Origin: Duganella levis
Lineage (GTDB): Bacteria > Pseudomonadota > Gammaproteobacteria > Burkholderiales > Burkholderiaceae_D
Assembly (NCBI RefSeq): GCF_009857605.1
Contig: NZ_WWCT01000017.1
Location: forward strand, 100,178 to 164,177
Direction: 5' to 3'
DNA length: 64,000 nt
Every line of letters begins with the position of its first letter. Position 1 is the stretch's first letter. A model generated the notes under the pieces. That model was given only the letters and a program-made list of their open reading frames with translations. It was not told where the DNA came from and ran no database searches. The position numbers and the translations under genes are program-made. This document shows positions 42,636 to 51,779 of this stretch, in pieces.

Positions 42636-44161
42636 GCCAGCCGGAACTGCACGTTCTTGGCGCGGGTGTAGGCCAGCAGGCCGGCCATGCCGCCCTCGCT
42701 GCCGAAGCCTGACACGCGTGCCGGCTCGACCGAGGCGCCGGTGACGAAACCTGGCGCCGGCCGGGCGACGGCGTTGACCGTGACCGGGCCGCCATGCACC
42801 CGGCGCGCCATCTGGTTGGCGAGGTAGAAGTCGCGCGTCCACAAGGTGGCGGCCAGGCCGAACTGGCAATCGTTGGCCAGGTGCAGCGCCTGCTCCGGGC
42901 TGTCGAACGGCAGGATGCCGGCCACCGGGCCGAAGATTTCCTCCTGCATGAAAGGATGGCTGTGCGGCACCTCGGCCACCAGCGTCGGCCGGTAGTGGCA
43001 GCCGCCCATGGCCTCGTCGCGCGCGCCGCCGGCCACCACTTTGGCGCCGCTGCTGCGCGCGGCCTCGACCATGGAGGCCACGCGTTCCAGTTGCACGGCG
43101 CTGGCCAGCGGTCCGAGCTGGGTGGCGGCGTCCAGCGGATCGCCGCTGCGCTGCGCGTCCAGCCGCGCCACCATGCGTTCCATCAGCGGCGTGTACAGCT
43201 TGCGCGTGACCAGGATGCGGGTGCCGGCCACGCACACCTGGCCGCTGTTCCAGACGTAGCCGTGGACGATGGCCTCGGCCACCGCGTCCAGGTCGCCCAG
43301 GTCGTCGAGCACGATCTGCGGCGACTTGCCGCCGCATTCCAGCAGCAGCGCCTTCAGGTTGGATTGCGCGGCGTACTGCATCAGCACGCGGCCTGTGTTG
43401 GTCGAGCCGGTAAAGCTGAGGCAATCGACATCCATGTGCAAGGCCAGCAGGCGGCCGGTCTCCGTGCCGAGGCCGGGAATGACGTTCAGCACGCCGGCCG
43501 GAATGCCGGCCGCGTGCGCCAGGTCGGCCAGCCGCAGCGACGACAGCGACGCCAGTTCGGAAGGCTTGAGCACCACCGAATTGCCCATCGCCAGCGCCGG
43601 TACGATCTTGGCCACTGCCACGTACAACGGGAAATTCCACGGCGTGATGGCGCCGACCACGCCGTGTGGCACGCGCAGATTCAGGGCCAGCGTGCTGGGC
43701 GCGCTCGGCAGCAGTTGCTCGCTGAGCTGGTTCACACGCTCGGCCACGCCGCGCACGATGCCGGCGGCCACCTGGATGTCGGGCAGGGCGGAACTGATCG
43801 GCATGCCCATTTCCAGGCTGTCGAGCAGGGCCAGTTCTTCCTGGTTGTTTTCCAGCGCATCGGCCAGTTTCAGCAGCACCCGGCTGCGTTCGTAGGGCGA
43901 GCGCTGCGACCAGCTACCCTGCTGGAAGGCCTTGCGGCTGCTTTCCACCGCACGGTCCACTTCGGCCTGGCCGCAGGACGGCAGCGAGGCGACGATGGCG
44001 CCGTCCTGCGGGTTGATGCTGTTGAAGCGCCCCCAGCCGTGCACGTCGACCCGCTCGCCGTGGATGAACGCGCGGGGATCGATGTGCAGCTGGCTGGCGC
44101 GCTGGTGCCAGTGAGGTTGGACAGTTGGATTCATGAGGCTGGACTGGGTGTGGTTTTGCAT
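42632..44161 (-). CDS. Aldehyde dehydrogenase
   Basis: 509 residues. The NAD-binding motif is ITPWNFPLYVAVAKI, the general base Glu is in LLLECGGKSP and the catalytic Cys in NSGQVCVAGTR. ATG 44161 is chosen (GGA a few bases upstream); ATG 44134 is an alternative 9 codons in. The long extension upstream is a shadow of the LysR gene. The substrate is unknown; in context it would oxidise an aldehyde made by the GMC oxidoreductase, or an aromatic aldehyde related to the IOR pathway. Confidence 0.93.
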   Translation of the reverse strand: MQNHTQSSLMNPTVQPHWHQRASQLHIDPRAFIHGERVDVHGWGRFNSINPQDGAIVASLPSCGQAEVDRAVESSRKAFQQGSWSQRSPYERSRVLLKLADALENNQEELALLDSLEMGMPISSALPDIQVAAGIVRGVAERVNQLSEQLLPSAPSTLALNLRVPHGVVGAITPWNFPLYVAVAKIVPALAMGNSVVLKPSELASLSSLRLADLAHAAGIPAGVLNVIPGLGTETGRLLALHMDVDCLSFTGSTNTGRVLMQYAAQSNLKALLLECGGKSPQIVLDDLGDLDAVAEAIVHGYVWNSGQVCVAGTRILVTRKLYTPLMERMVARLDAQRSGDPLDAATQLGPLASAVQLERVASMVEAARSSGAKVVAGGARDEAMGGCHYRPTLVAEVPHSHPFMQEEIFGPVAGILPFDSPEQALHLANDCQFGLAATLWTRDFYLANQMARRVHGGPVTVNAVARPAPGFVTGASVEPARVSGFGSEGGMAGLLAYTRAKNVQFRLA

Positions 44162-44193
44162 CGTTCCAGTGTAGAGACGAAAATTTTCCCCAG

Positions 44194-45105
44194 CTATACC
44201 TCGCGAGAGATATGCGGCGGCCAGTGTTGCTGGATCAAGGCCAGCATGCCTTGCGCCGCGAGCGACAGCGGTCGCTCCGGGTGACGCACGATCAGCAGCG
44301 GCCGGGGCGGCTGGCCGGGCTCCAGCGCGATCGCCTTCAGCGGCAGGTGACGGAACTGGAACAGTGTTAATTCCGGCAACAGCGCCACGCCCAGCCCCTG
44401 CGCGATCAGGCCGGCGACGGTGGCCAGGTGCTCGACTTCCAGTCCCGAGTGGCGCACGCCGATGCCGGCGGTCAGCAGGTCGGCGTGCTGGCGCACGCTG
44501 CTGGCTTTGCTCAGGTGGATCAGCTCGCATCCCGCCAGTTCGGCCAGCGCGATGCTGGCCTTGCCGGCCAGCGGATGGTCGGCGCGGCACACCAGGTAAA
44601 ACGGGTCGTCGCACAGCGGCGCGGTCACGAATTCCTCCAGCTTGCCGCCCGGCGCCGTCAGCGCCAGGTCGACCGTGCCGGCGTTCAGCAACGCCAGGCA
44701 TTGGTCGGACAGCGCATCGAATAACTGTACGGTGATGCCGGGATAGCGCCGCCTGTAGCCGGCGATGACGGCGGGCAGGCCGTTGGCCGCCAGCGACGGC
44801 AAAGCGGCCAGCGCGACCCGTCCCTTGCGCCGCGCGATGTAGTCGCCGAAGTTGGCGAAGGCGTGCTCGAACTCGCTGACCAGCGCCTGCGCCACCTCGA
44901 CAAACATCTCGCCCTCCGGCGTCAGCGTGACGTTGCGGGTGTCGCGTACCACCAGTTGGGCGCCGACCGCCGTTTCCAGCTTCTGGATCAGCATGCTGAA
45001 CGCCGACTGCGACAGGTTGCTGCGGGCGGCGGCGCGCGTGAAATGGTGGCACTCGTTCAGGGCCAGGAAGGCGCGCAGCAGCTTGGGCGAAATATTGGCG
45101 TACAT
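44194..45105 (-). CDS. LysR-family transcriptional regulator
   Basis: 303 residues. The N-terminal winged helix has LLRAFLALNECHHFTRAAARS and LSQSAFSMLIQKLE, followed by a typical LysR substrate domain (VALAALPSLAANGLP, GVALLPELTL). It is 32 bp upstream of the aldehyde dehydrogenase gene on the same strand and divergent from the AtuA-like gene (96 bp gap), so it probably controls one or both. Confidence 0.93.
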   Translation of the reverse strand: MYANISPKLLRAFLALNECHHFTRAAARSNLSQSAFSMLIQKLETAVGAQLVVRDTRNVTLTPEGEMFVEVAQALVSEFEHAFANFGDYIARRKGRVALAALPSLAANGLPAVIAGYRRRYPGITVQLFDALSDQCLALLNAGTVDLALTAPGGKLEEFVTAPLCDDPFYLVCRADHPLAGKASIALAELAGCELIHLSKASSVRQHADLLTAGIGVRHSGLEVEHLATVAGLIAQGLGVALLPELTLFQFRHLPLKAIALEPGQPPRPLLIVRHPERPLSLAAQGMLALIQQHWPPHISREV

Positions 45106-45201
45106 GATTGATCTGGAAAGTAGCTTAATGCGCCCGAAAAATCGATTTTACAACGCAATCAGGGCGACGGATGATGGCGGTCATTTCAACGGAGACCCAT
45201 C

Positions 45202-46563
45202 ATGACTGGAAGGAAAAGAGGAATACGCATCGGCGCCGGATCGGGCTACGCGGGGGACCGCATCGAGCCGGCGGTCGAGCTGGCGGCGCACGGCGATATC
45301 GACTATCTGATTTTCGAATGCCTGGCCGAGCGCACCATCGCGCTGGCGCAGCAGCTCAGGCAGCGCTCGCCCGAGCTGGGCTACGATCCGCTGCTGGAGG
45401 CGCGCATGCGGGCCGTGCTGCCGCTGTGCGCGCAAAACGGCATCCGCATCATCAGCAATATGGGCGCGGCCAATCCGCTGGCGGCGGCGGCCCGCGTGCG
45501 CCAGATCGCCGCCGAACTGGGCCTGCGCAAGCTGAAGGTGGCGGCAGTCACCGGCGACGATGTGCTGGCAGTGCTGCAGCGCGATCCGCAAGCCGGCCAG
45601 CGTTGCCAGCCGCCGCTGGGGGAGGGCGTTGGCATGCTGTCGGCCAACGCCTATCTGGGCGCGCAATCGCTGGTGGCGGCGCTGGCGCAAGGCGCCGACG
45701 TCATCATCAGCGGCCGGGTGGCCGACCCGGCGCTGGTGCTGGCGCCGCTGATCCACGAATACGGCTGGGCCATGGATGACTGGCAGCGCCTCGGCCAGGG
45801 CACGCTGGCCGGCCACCTGCTGGAGTGCGCCGGGCAGGTCAGCGGCGGCTACTTCGCCGATCCCGGCTACAAGGATGTGGCGGGGCTGGCGCGGCTGGGC
45901 TTTCCGATTGCCGAGGTCGACGCGGACGGCGCGCTGCTGATCACCAAGGTGGCCGGTTCCGGCGGTTGCGTCACCGCCGCCACCTGCAAGGAACAGCTGC
46001 TGTACGAGATCCATGACCCGGCCGCGTATATGACGCCGGACGTGGTGGCCGACTTTTCCCGTGTCGAAGTGATTGAGGACGGTCCGGACCGCGTGTTGCT
46101 GCGCGGCGCGACGGGCCGGGCGCGGCCGGATACGCTGAAAGTGTCGGTCGGTTATCTGGACAGTTATCTGGGCGAGGGACAAATCTCCTACGCCGGCCCG
46201 GGCGCGGTGGCGCGCGCCAGCCTGGCGCTGGACATCGTCAAGGAGCGGCTGCGGCTGACTGGGGTTGCCGTCGGCGAAGCGCGCTACGAACTGATCGGCA
46301 TGAATGCGTTGCACGGCGAACGCCTGGGGGCGGCATCGGGCCCTTACGAAGTGCGGCTGCGCGTAGCTTGCCGTACCACCAGCCTGGCCGACGCCATCCG
46401 CATCGGCAACGAGGTGGAAACGCTGTACACCTGCGGCCCCGCCGGCGGCGGCGGCGCCAGCAAGCTGGCCAGGGAAGTGGTGGCCATCTGCTCGACCTTG
46501 CTGCCGCGCGCGCTGGTCCAGGAAAACATCCATTTTGAGGAGAGTGAACATGCTGTTGCGTGA
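45202..46563 (+). CDS. AtuA-like protein (DUF1446)
   Basis: 453 residues. The N-terminus IRIGAGSGYAGDRIEPAVEL and FECLAERTIALAQQL are hallmarks of DUF1446 proteins such as AtuA of the acyclic terpene pathway. GANPLAAAARVRQIA, an ISGRVADPALVLAPLI segment and a late GGGGASKLAREVV follow. The biochemical function of this family is not established. The start has GGAGACCC upstream. It overlaps the next gene by 14 bp; in other organisms the two are often fused. Confidence 0.88.
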   Translation: MTGRKRGIRIGAGSGYAGDRIEPAVELAAHGDIDYLIFECLAERTIALAQQLRQRSPELGYDPLLEARMRAVLPLCAQNGIRIISNMGAANPLAAAARVRQIAAELGLRKLKVAAVTGDDVLAVLQRDPQAGQRCQPPLGEGVGMLSANAYLGAQSLVAALAQGADVIISGRVADPALVLAPLIHEYGWAMDDWQRLGQGTLAGHLLECAGQVSGGYFADPGYKDVAGLARLGFPIAEVDADGALLITKVAGSGGCVTAATCKEQLLYEIHDPAAYMTPDVVADFSRVEVIEDGPDRVLLRGATGRARPDTLKVSVGYLDSYLGEGQISYAGPGAVARASLALDIVKERLRLTGVAVGEARYELIGMNALHGERLGAASGPYEVRLRVACRTTSLADAIRIGNEVETLYTCGPAGGGGASKLAREVVAICSTLLPRALVQENIHFEESEHAVA

Positions 46564-46861
46564 AATTGCCCATGCCCGTGCCGGCGACAAAGGCGATGTG
46601 TCCAATATTGCGCTGATCGCCTACAACCCGGCCGATTACGCGCTGCTGGCACGTCTGGTCACGGCGCAGCGCGTCAAGCAGCACTTCGCTGGCATCGTCA
46701 CCGGAGCAGTGCTGCGCTACGAATTGCCGGCGCTGGGCGCGCTGAATTTCGTGCTGCACGGCGCGCTGGGCGGCGGCGTGACCCGCTCGCTGGCGCTGGA
46801 CGCGCATGGCAAGAGCCTCGGCAGCGCATTGCTGGCGATGGCGCTGGAAGACCCGCGCTGA
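46550..46861 (+). CDS. AtuA-associated small protein
   Basis: 103 residues from the ATG at 46550 (GAGGAGAG upstream). LREIAHARAGDKGDVSNIALIAY is the start of the C-terminal domain seen in fused AtuA-like proteins, and the protein closes with LNFVLHGALGGGVTRSLALD. It overlaps the DUF1446 gene by 14 bp, so the two products probably form one complex. Its function is unknown. Confidence 0.85.
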   Translation: MLLREIAHARAGDKGDVSNIALIAYNPADYALLARLVTAQRVKQHFAGIVTGAVLRYELPALGALNFVLHGALGGGVTRSLALDAHGKSLGSALLAMALEDPR

Positions 46862-46864
46862 CCG

Positions 46865-48472
46865 TCAACCGCGGCGGATCAGGTCCGCCGCCCGTTCGCC
46901 GACCATGATCACCGGTGCGTTCAGGTTGCCCGAGGTGATCTGCGGGAACACCGATGCGTCGGCCACCCGCAGATTGGCGACGCCCCGCACGCGCAAGTGC
47001 GGATCGACCACGGCGCGTTCATCGGAACCCATGCGACAGGTGCCGCAGCTGTGATGGCAGGTCGCCACCGCCGCGCGCGCAAACGCTTCCAGGCCGGCGC
47101 GGTCGGTGCGGTGCAGGCCGTCGTGCGGCCGCACGCGGCCGACCAGGCTGTTGCGGAACGGTGGCTGGTTGACGATGTCGTCCACCAGGCCGATGGCGTT
47201 GACGATCAGCGCCAGGTCGCGCTCGTCGCCCAGCAGGTTGGGCTGGATGCGCGGCGCCGTCATCGGATCGCCTGACGCCAGCCACAGCTTGCCGCGCGAA
47301 TGCGGCCGGCAGATCGACGGCGTGATGCTGTACAGCGGCTGGCGGCCGGTGAAGGCGCCATCGGCAATCTGTCCGAATGGACCGGTGAAATACAGCAGGT
47401 CCGGCTCGTCCAGGCGGCCGCTGGAACTGCCGTACGCGAACACGTGCGTGCCGGGCGAAGTGGCCGGACCGGTGCGGCGCAGCAGGAATTCCAGCCCGCT
47501 GGCCGGCAGGCGGTACCAGCGGCCGGCATCGGAATAGGTCGGCTGCGAGACTGCGTATTCGACGTACAGGTCCGGATGATCCTGCAGGTTCCGGCCCACC
47601 TCGGGCGCATCCACCACCGGTGTGATGCCCAGGTCCCGCAGCTGCGCCGCCGGACCGATACCGGAGCGTAGCAACAGCGACGGGCTTTCCAGCGCACCGG
47701 CGCACAGCACGACTTCGCGCCGCGCCATGATGCGTTGCACGGCACCATCATCGCGGCGTACTTCGACGCCGCTGGCCCGGCCGTTGGCGATCAACAGCCG
47801 CTGTACCCTGGTGTGCTTGAGGATGGTCAGGTTGCGTGGCGGATGGCGCAGATAGGCGGTCTCGGTGCTCTGGCGCAGGCCGGCGCGCTGGTTGGTCTGC
47901 GTGATGGCCGCCGCCGCGCCGCGCGCCTGATTGATATCGCACACCAGCGGGAAGCCGGCTGCGCCAAAGGCATCCAGCAAGTCGCGCGACAGCGGATGCG
48001 GCGAACGGAAGGTCTCCACCCACACCGGGCCGTGCTGGCCGCGGTCCGGTCCCGGCAGGCCCATCGCGCTTTCCGCCTTCATGAAGTAGGGCCGCACGCT
48101 GTCCCACTCCCAGCCGCTGGCGCCAAGCGCGGCCCAGGTGTCGAAGTCGCGCGGCAGGCCGCGCGCCCAGATCATGCCGTTGATGCTGCTGCTGCCGCCC
48201 AGCGTGCGGCCGCGCCGCCAGTGGTCGGCTCGGCCGCCGCGCGATGGATCGGGTTCGGTGACGTATTGCCAGGCGTACGGCGACCAGTCGCGGATGAAAC
48301 TCATCGCGCCGGTCAGCATCAGCAGCGGCGTCCGGCCGCTGCCGCCGGCTTCGATCAGGATCACATTGACGTCAGCCTGTTCGGCCAGGCGCGCGGCCAC
48401 CACCGCGCCCGCCGAGCCGGCGCCGACCACGATGTAGTCGGCGCTGAAGTCGGCTTCGGCCTTAGAAGTCAT
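46865..48472 (-). CDS. GMC-family FAD-dependent alcohol oxidoreductase
   Basis: 535 residues from the ATG at 48472. The FAD motif is YIVVGAGSAGAVVAARLAE, the first GMC signature is around RRGRTLGGSSSINGMIW, and the catalytic His region is CHHSCGTCRMG. A late DASVFPQITSGNLNAPVIM motif completes it. Members include choline, polyethylene glycol and long-chain or terpene alcohol dehydrogenases. No signal peptide is visible. The gene overlaps the upstream TonB receptor gene by 11 bp, so uptake and first oxidation are co-expressed. Confidence 0.92.
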   Translation of the reverse strand: MTSKAEADFSADYIVVGAGSAGAVVAARLAEQADVNVILIEAGGSGRTPLLMLTGAMSFIRDWSPYAWQYVTEPDPSRGGRADHWRRGRTLGGSSSINGMIWARGLPRDFDTWAALGASGWEWDSVRPYFMKAESAMGLPGPDRGQHGPVWVETFRSPHPLSRDLLDAFGAAGFPLVCDINQARGAAAAITQTNQRAGLRQSTETAYLRHPPRNLTILKHTRVQRLLIANGRASGVEVRRDDGAVQRIMARREVVLCAGALESPSLLLRSGIGPAAQLRDLGITPVVDAPEVGRNLQDHPDLYVEYAVSQPTYSDAGRWYRLPASGLEFLLRRTGPATSPGTHVFAYGSSSGRLDEPDLLYFTGPFGQIADGAFTGRQPLYSITPSICRPHSRGKLWLASGDPMTAPRIQPNLLGDERDLALIVNAIGLVDDIVNQPPFRNSLVGRVRPHDGLHRTDRAGLEAFARAAVATCHHSCGTCRMGSDERAVVDPHLRVRGVANLRVADASVFPQITSGNLNAPVIMVGERAADLIRRG

Positions 48473-50678
48473 AGCGCACGCTGAAGCCGACCGTGCGCGG
48501 ACGGATCGGATAGAACTCGGTGTAGGTCGCGGGGAAGTCCACCCCCGAGGACAGCCCCCTGGCATTGAAGGCGTTGTTGGCATAGGCGGTGACTTCGACG
48601 CCGCTCCAGGACAGGCTGGCGCGCAGGTCGGCCGTGGTGTAGGCCGGCAGCACCAGATCGGAGTCGATCTGGGCAAAGCGCTTGCCGGTGTAGGCCACCA
48701 GCGCCGACAGGCGGCCGCCGCTGTTCCAGGGGCCGTCAAAGGTCTGCGTGGCGTTGAACGAGCCCTGCATCTTGGCGGTGCCCGGCAAGCGGGTGCCGCC
48801 GGCGATCGGCGTGCCGCCGAGGCTGATGCCGCCGCTGGTGACGGCCTTGGTGTAGGCCAGCGCCCCCTTCAGCGACAGCGACGGCAGCGGCCGCCAGCCG
48901 GCGGCCAGCTCCACGCCTTGCGAACTGGCCTTGCCGACGTTGCCGGTGACGAGGAAACTGCGGGTGGTGACGGGATCGGTGTACAGCTCGGACAGCTGGA
49001 CGTCGGACCAGTCGATCTGGAACACGCTGACGTCCAGCGAGGCGGTCTTGCTGGGGCTCCAGCGCCATCCGGCCTCGTAGTTCCACAGCGAGTCCGACTT
49101 GTAGGGCAGGCCGGCCGGACTGCTGCCGAGGTTGGAGATGCCGCCGAAGCGGTAGCCGCGCGAGGCCAGGGCATACACCGACATGGCGCTGTCGATCACG
49201 TAGCGCAGCGAGTACTTCGGCGTGGTGCCGCTTTCCCCGGTGGCATATGGTGTGCTGTCGCCGGCACCGGTGGCGCCGACGATGCGGTCATACGACAGCT
49301 CGGTCTTGTAGTGGCGCGCACCGATGTCGGCGATCAGCTGGTCGGTCAGCTTGATTTCGGCGTCGCCAAAGATGGCGCGTTCGCTGGCCTCGCCGTTGCG
49401 GCGGAAACGCAGGTCGGCCACCGCGCCGCGCGGCTCCAGATAAACCAGCTGGTCGCGCTGAATCTCGGCGTTCATCCAGAAGGCGCCGGCCAGCCAGTTG
49501 ACGCGGCCTGCCGACACCGGCGCCAAACGCAGCTCCTGTGATTTGGCGGACGAGTTTAGAAAACCGTCCGAGGTCCATTTTTCTCCCACCGTCTCGGGGG
49601 TGTAGAAGTCGCGCGTGAAGTCCTCGCGCGCCACGCGCGATTTGGTCTGCCGTCCGCTTAGCGAGGTCAGTCGGTAGCCGCCGATATTCCAGTTGGCCTG
49701 GATGGTGGCCAGGTCAAACTTGGAGTCGTAGCGCATCGGGTAGGCGGTCCGCACGGTGAGCTGGTCGTAGGCTTTGACGTAGCCTTCGCCTGTCAGGTAG
49801 TTGAACGGCGAAATGCCGGGACCGTCGTCCTGCTTGCTGTGTTGCGTGAGGTAGGTGGCGGTGACGTCGAAATCGTCGCTCGGCTTGTAGGTGAAGATGG
49901 CGCGGCCGCCGTCCACATGCACGGTATTGGCATCGTTGACGCCGGTGCCGAGGTTATCGATGAAACCGGCTTCCTTGCGGGCGTTGACGACGAAGCGCAG
50001 GCCCGCCTTGCCGTCGGCCAGCGGCAGGTTGGCCATGACGGAACTGGTCCAGCCGGTGCCGCCGCCGGTGGTGCTGGACGCGCCCACCAGCACCGAGCCT
50101 TCCGTGAGGTGGGTATTGGGCTTGTTGACGATGTAGCGGATCGCCCCGCCCAGCGACGACGAGCCGTACAGGGCGCCTTGCGGACCGCGCAACACTTCCA
50201 CGCGCTCCAGGTCGAACAGGCCGAGATCGGGTGTCGATACGAAGGCGAACGGATCGGTGAACGGCACGTCTTCGATATAAATGCCGGTCGGCGACTGGGT
50301 AAAGCCCTGGGACGGGCCGTTTGAGTTGGTGCCGACGCCGCGAATGGAAATCAGGCCACCATCGGTGGCGCTTTTATTAAACTGCACGCCCGGCGTCAGC
50401 TTCAACAGATCCTCGGCATCGGCACTGCCGAATTTTTCCAGCTCGGCGCCGCTCACTGCCGTGACGGTGCCGGCCAGGTCGCTCAGTTTCTGCGCGCGCT
50501 TGCTGGCCGTGATGACGACGGTGTTGGTGGCTACGGCGTCCTTGTCAACTGGCGGTTCGGACTGGGCTCTGGAGGTGCTGCACGACAGCAGCCCGATTGC
50601 AATCATGATCGCCGATGCTTCCGACGGAAATGCAATACGAGGAGATAGTGTTGTTTTGCTTGTACTCGGGACCGGCAT
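48462..50678 (-). CDS. TonB-dependent receptor
   Basis: 738 residues from the ATG at 50678. A signal sequence ends near STSRAQ. The plug domain has TASKRAQKLSDLAGTVTAVS and LLKLTPGVQFNK, ISIRGVGTN, then VEVLRGPQGALYGSSSLGGA. The barrel ends with FSVRYDF. This is the fyuA/OAR-like receptor class used for siderophores and many small hydrophobic substrates, and differs from the two TIGR01782-type receptors in this window. It shares a divergent promoter and a 51-bp dyad with the nitroreductase gene. Confidence 0.92.
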   Translation of the reverse strand: MPVPSTSKTTLSPRIAFPSEASAIMIAIGLLSCSTSRAQSEPPVDKDAVATNTVVITASKRAQKLSDLAGTVTAVSGAELEKFGSADAEDLLKLTPGVQFNKSATDGGLISIRGVGTNSNGPSQGFTQSPTGIYIEDVPFTDPFAFVSTPDLGLFDLERVEVLRGPQGALYGSSSLGGAIRYIVNKPNTHLTEGSVLVGASSTTGGGTGWTSSVMANLPLADGKAGLRFVVNARKEAGFIDNLGTGVNDANTVHVDGGRAIFTYKPSDDFDVTATYLTQHSKQDDGPGISPFNYLTGEGYVKAYDQLTVRTAYPMRYDSKFDLATIQANWNIGGYRLTSLSGRQTKSRVAREDFTRDFYTPETVGEKWTSDGFLNSSAKSQELRLAPVSAGRVNWLAGAFWMNAEIQRDQLVYLEPRGAVADLRFRRNGEASERAIFGDAEIKLTDQLIADIGARHYKTELSYDRIVGATGAGDSTPYATGESGTTPKYSLRYVIDSAMSVYALASRGYRFGGISNLGSSPAGLPYKSDSLWNYEAGWRWSPSKTASLDVSVFQIDWSDVQLSELYTDPVTTRSFLVTGNVGKASSQGVELAAGWRPLPSLSLKGALAYTKAVTSGGISLGGTPIAGGTRLPGTAKMQGSFNATQTFDGPWNSGGRLSALVAYTGKRFAQIDSDLVLPAYTTADLRASLSWSGVEVTAYANNAFNARGLSSGVDFPATYTEFYPIRPRTVGFSVRYDF

Positions 50679-51008
50679 GCTATGCGCTCCAAATTGTAGT
50701 GTTGACTCGGCTGTTGGCAACCTCCTGCTCACGGTAGGTAGCGTCTGCCACGAATTGCATTCATCGATGGTGCGCTACTGAATGTAAAGTTATACAAGGG
50801 TGCCTTCTATACCCCTGTAGAGATATGTCTATTTCATGCGACAAGCAACGCGGCAGGCCGGCTCCGGGTGTATTTGCGCTTGACTTAAGTGAATCTCGAT
50901 TCTACTATTATTAAGTAGAATTTAAATTCGCTTAATGCCCTTGCAGGCGCCACCAGTGCGGCAAAACGCTTGGGGGCCATCGCGCACTGAGCCAAAAGGA
51001 GAGTACTG
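50679..51008. other. Divergent promoter region, receptor/nitroreductase
   Basis: About 330 bp with no gene. It contains the 51-bp nested dyad at 50885-50935 in an AT-rich core. AAGGAGAG just before 51009 is the nitroreductase ribosome site. Nothing else was recognised. Confidence 0.6.
50885..50935. promoter_or_regulatory. 51-bp nested dyad, candidate operator
   Basis: Inner perfect repeat ATTCTACT (50899-50906) and AGTAGAAT (50914-50921) with a 7-bp spacer. Outer arms TTAAGTGAAT (50885-50894) and ATTCGCTTAA (50926-50935) are complementary at 9 of 10 positions. The 4-bp gaps between inner and outer arms are equal, so both share one centre at 50910. This is what two nested regulator dimers, or a large operator, would look like. 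The TetR-type gene at 53564-54229 is the nearest candidate binder. Confidence 0.7.
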
Positions 51009-51746
51009 TTGAATGATGGGCTGAATATACGCGTGGCAGAGGCTGCCGGCCTGGATGCGGAACACCTGCGGCGTGCCGTTGATTGGACCCTGGGGAGCCG
51101 GCGCTCAATCCGGGCTTATTTACCGAGACCGGTGCGGCAGCACGATCTGACCGCGATTCTTGACCTGGCGCGTTTCTGTGCTTCCGGGGTCAATACCCAG
51201 CCCTGGCACGTGCATGTGGTCACCGGCCAGGCAAAGGAACGATTGAGCACGGCAATTCTCTGCGCGTATGACGATCCGCACACCATGGCCCGGCTGGCCG
51301 AACCGTATGACTACTATCCCGCGCAGTGGTTTTCGCCCTACGTTGACCGGCGCCGGGCAGTCGGCTGGGACCTGTATGGCTTGCTGGGCATCGAGAAGGG
51401 TGACAAGGCGCGGATGCACCAGCAGCATGGCCGCAACTACCGGTTTTTCGATGCGCCGGTCGGCTTGCTATTTACCATCGACCGGCGCATGGGGCGCGGC
51501 AGCCTGATCGACTACGGCATGTTTTTGCAGAACATCATGCTGGCGGCGCGCGCCCGTGGCCTGGATACCTGTGCGCAAGCGGCGTTCAATGCCTTTCACG
51601 AAATCATTGCGCGAGAATTATCGATTCCTGCTGAGCAAATGCTGGTCTGCGGGATGAGTTTAGGTTATGCAGACCTCGACAGTATTGAGAACACACTGGT
51701 GACGCAGCGTGTCGCGGTGGGCGATTTCACCACGTTTCACGGCTAA
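51009..51746 (+). CDS. Nitroreductase family protein
   Basis: 245 residues of the FMN-dependent nitroreductase fold: RRSIRAYLPRPVRQHDL, ASGVNTQPWHVHVVTG for FMN phosphate and ring binding, and a C-terminal GMSLGYADLDSIENTL region. The start is a TTG at 51009 preceded by AAGGAGAG; no in-frame ATG lies nearby. Members reduce nitro groups, quinones or enones, or act as flavin enzymes on other substrates. It starts the + strand operon that continues with an acyl-CoA synthetase gene 33 bp later. Confidence 0.88.
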   Translation: MNDGLNIRVAEAAGLDAEHLRRAVDWTLGSRRSIRAYLPRPVRQHDLTAILDLARFCASGVNTQPWHVHVVTGQAKERLSTAILCAYDDPHTMARLAEPYDYYPAQWFSPYVDRRRAVGWDLYGLLGIEKGDKARMHQQHGRNYRFFDAPVGLLFTIDRRMGRGSLIDYGMFLQNIMLAARARGLDTCAQAAFNAFHEIIARELSIPAEQMLVCGMSLGYADLDSIENTLVTQRVAVGDFTTFHG

Positions 51747-51779
51747 GGTTACACCCATAAAAATGAAGGAGACTAAACG

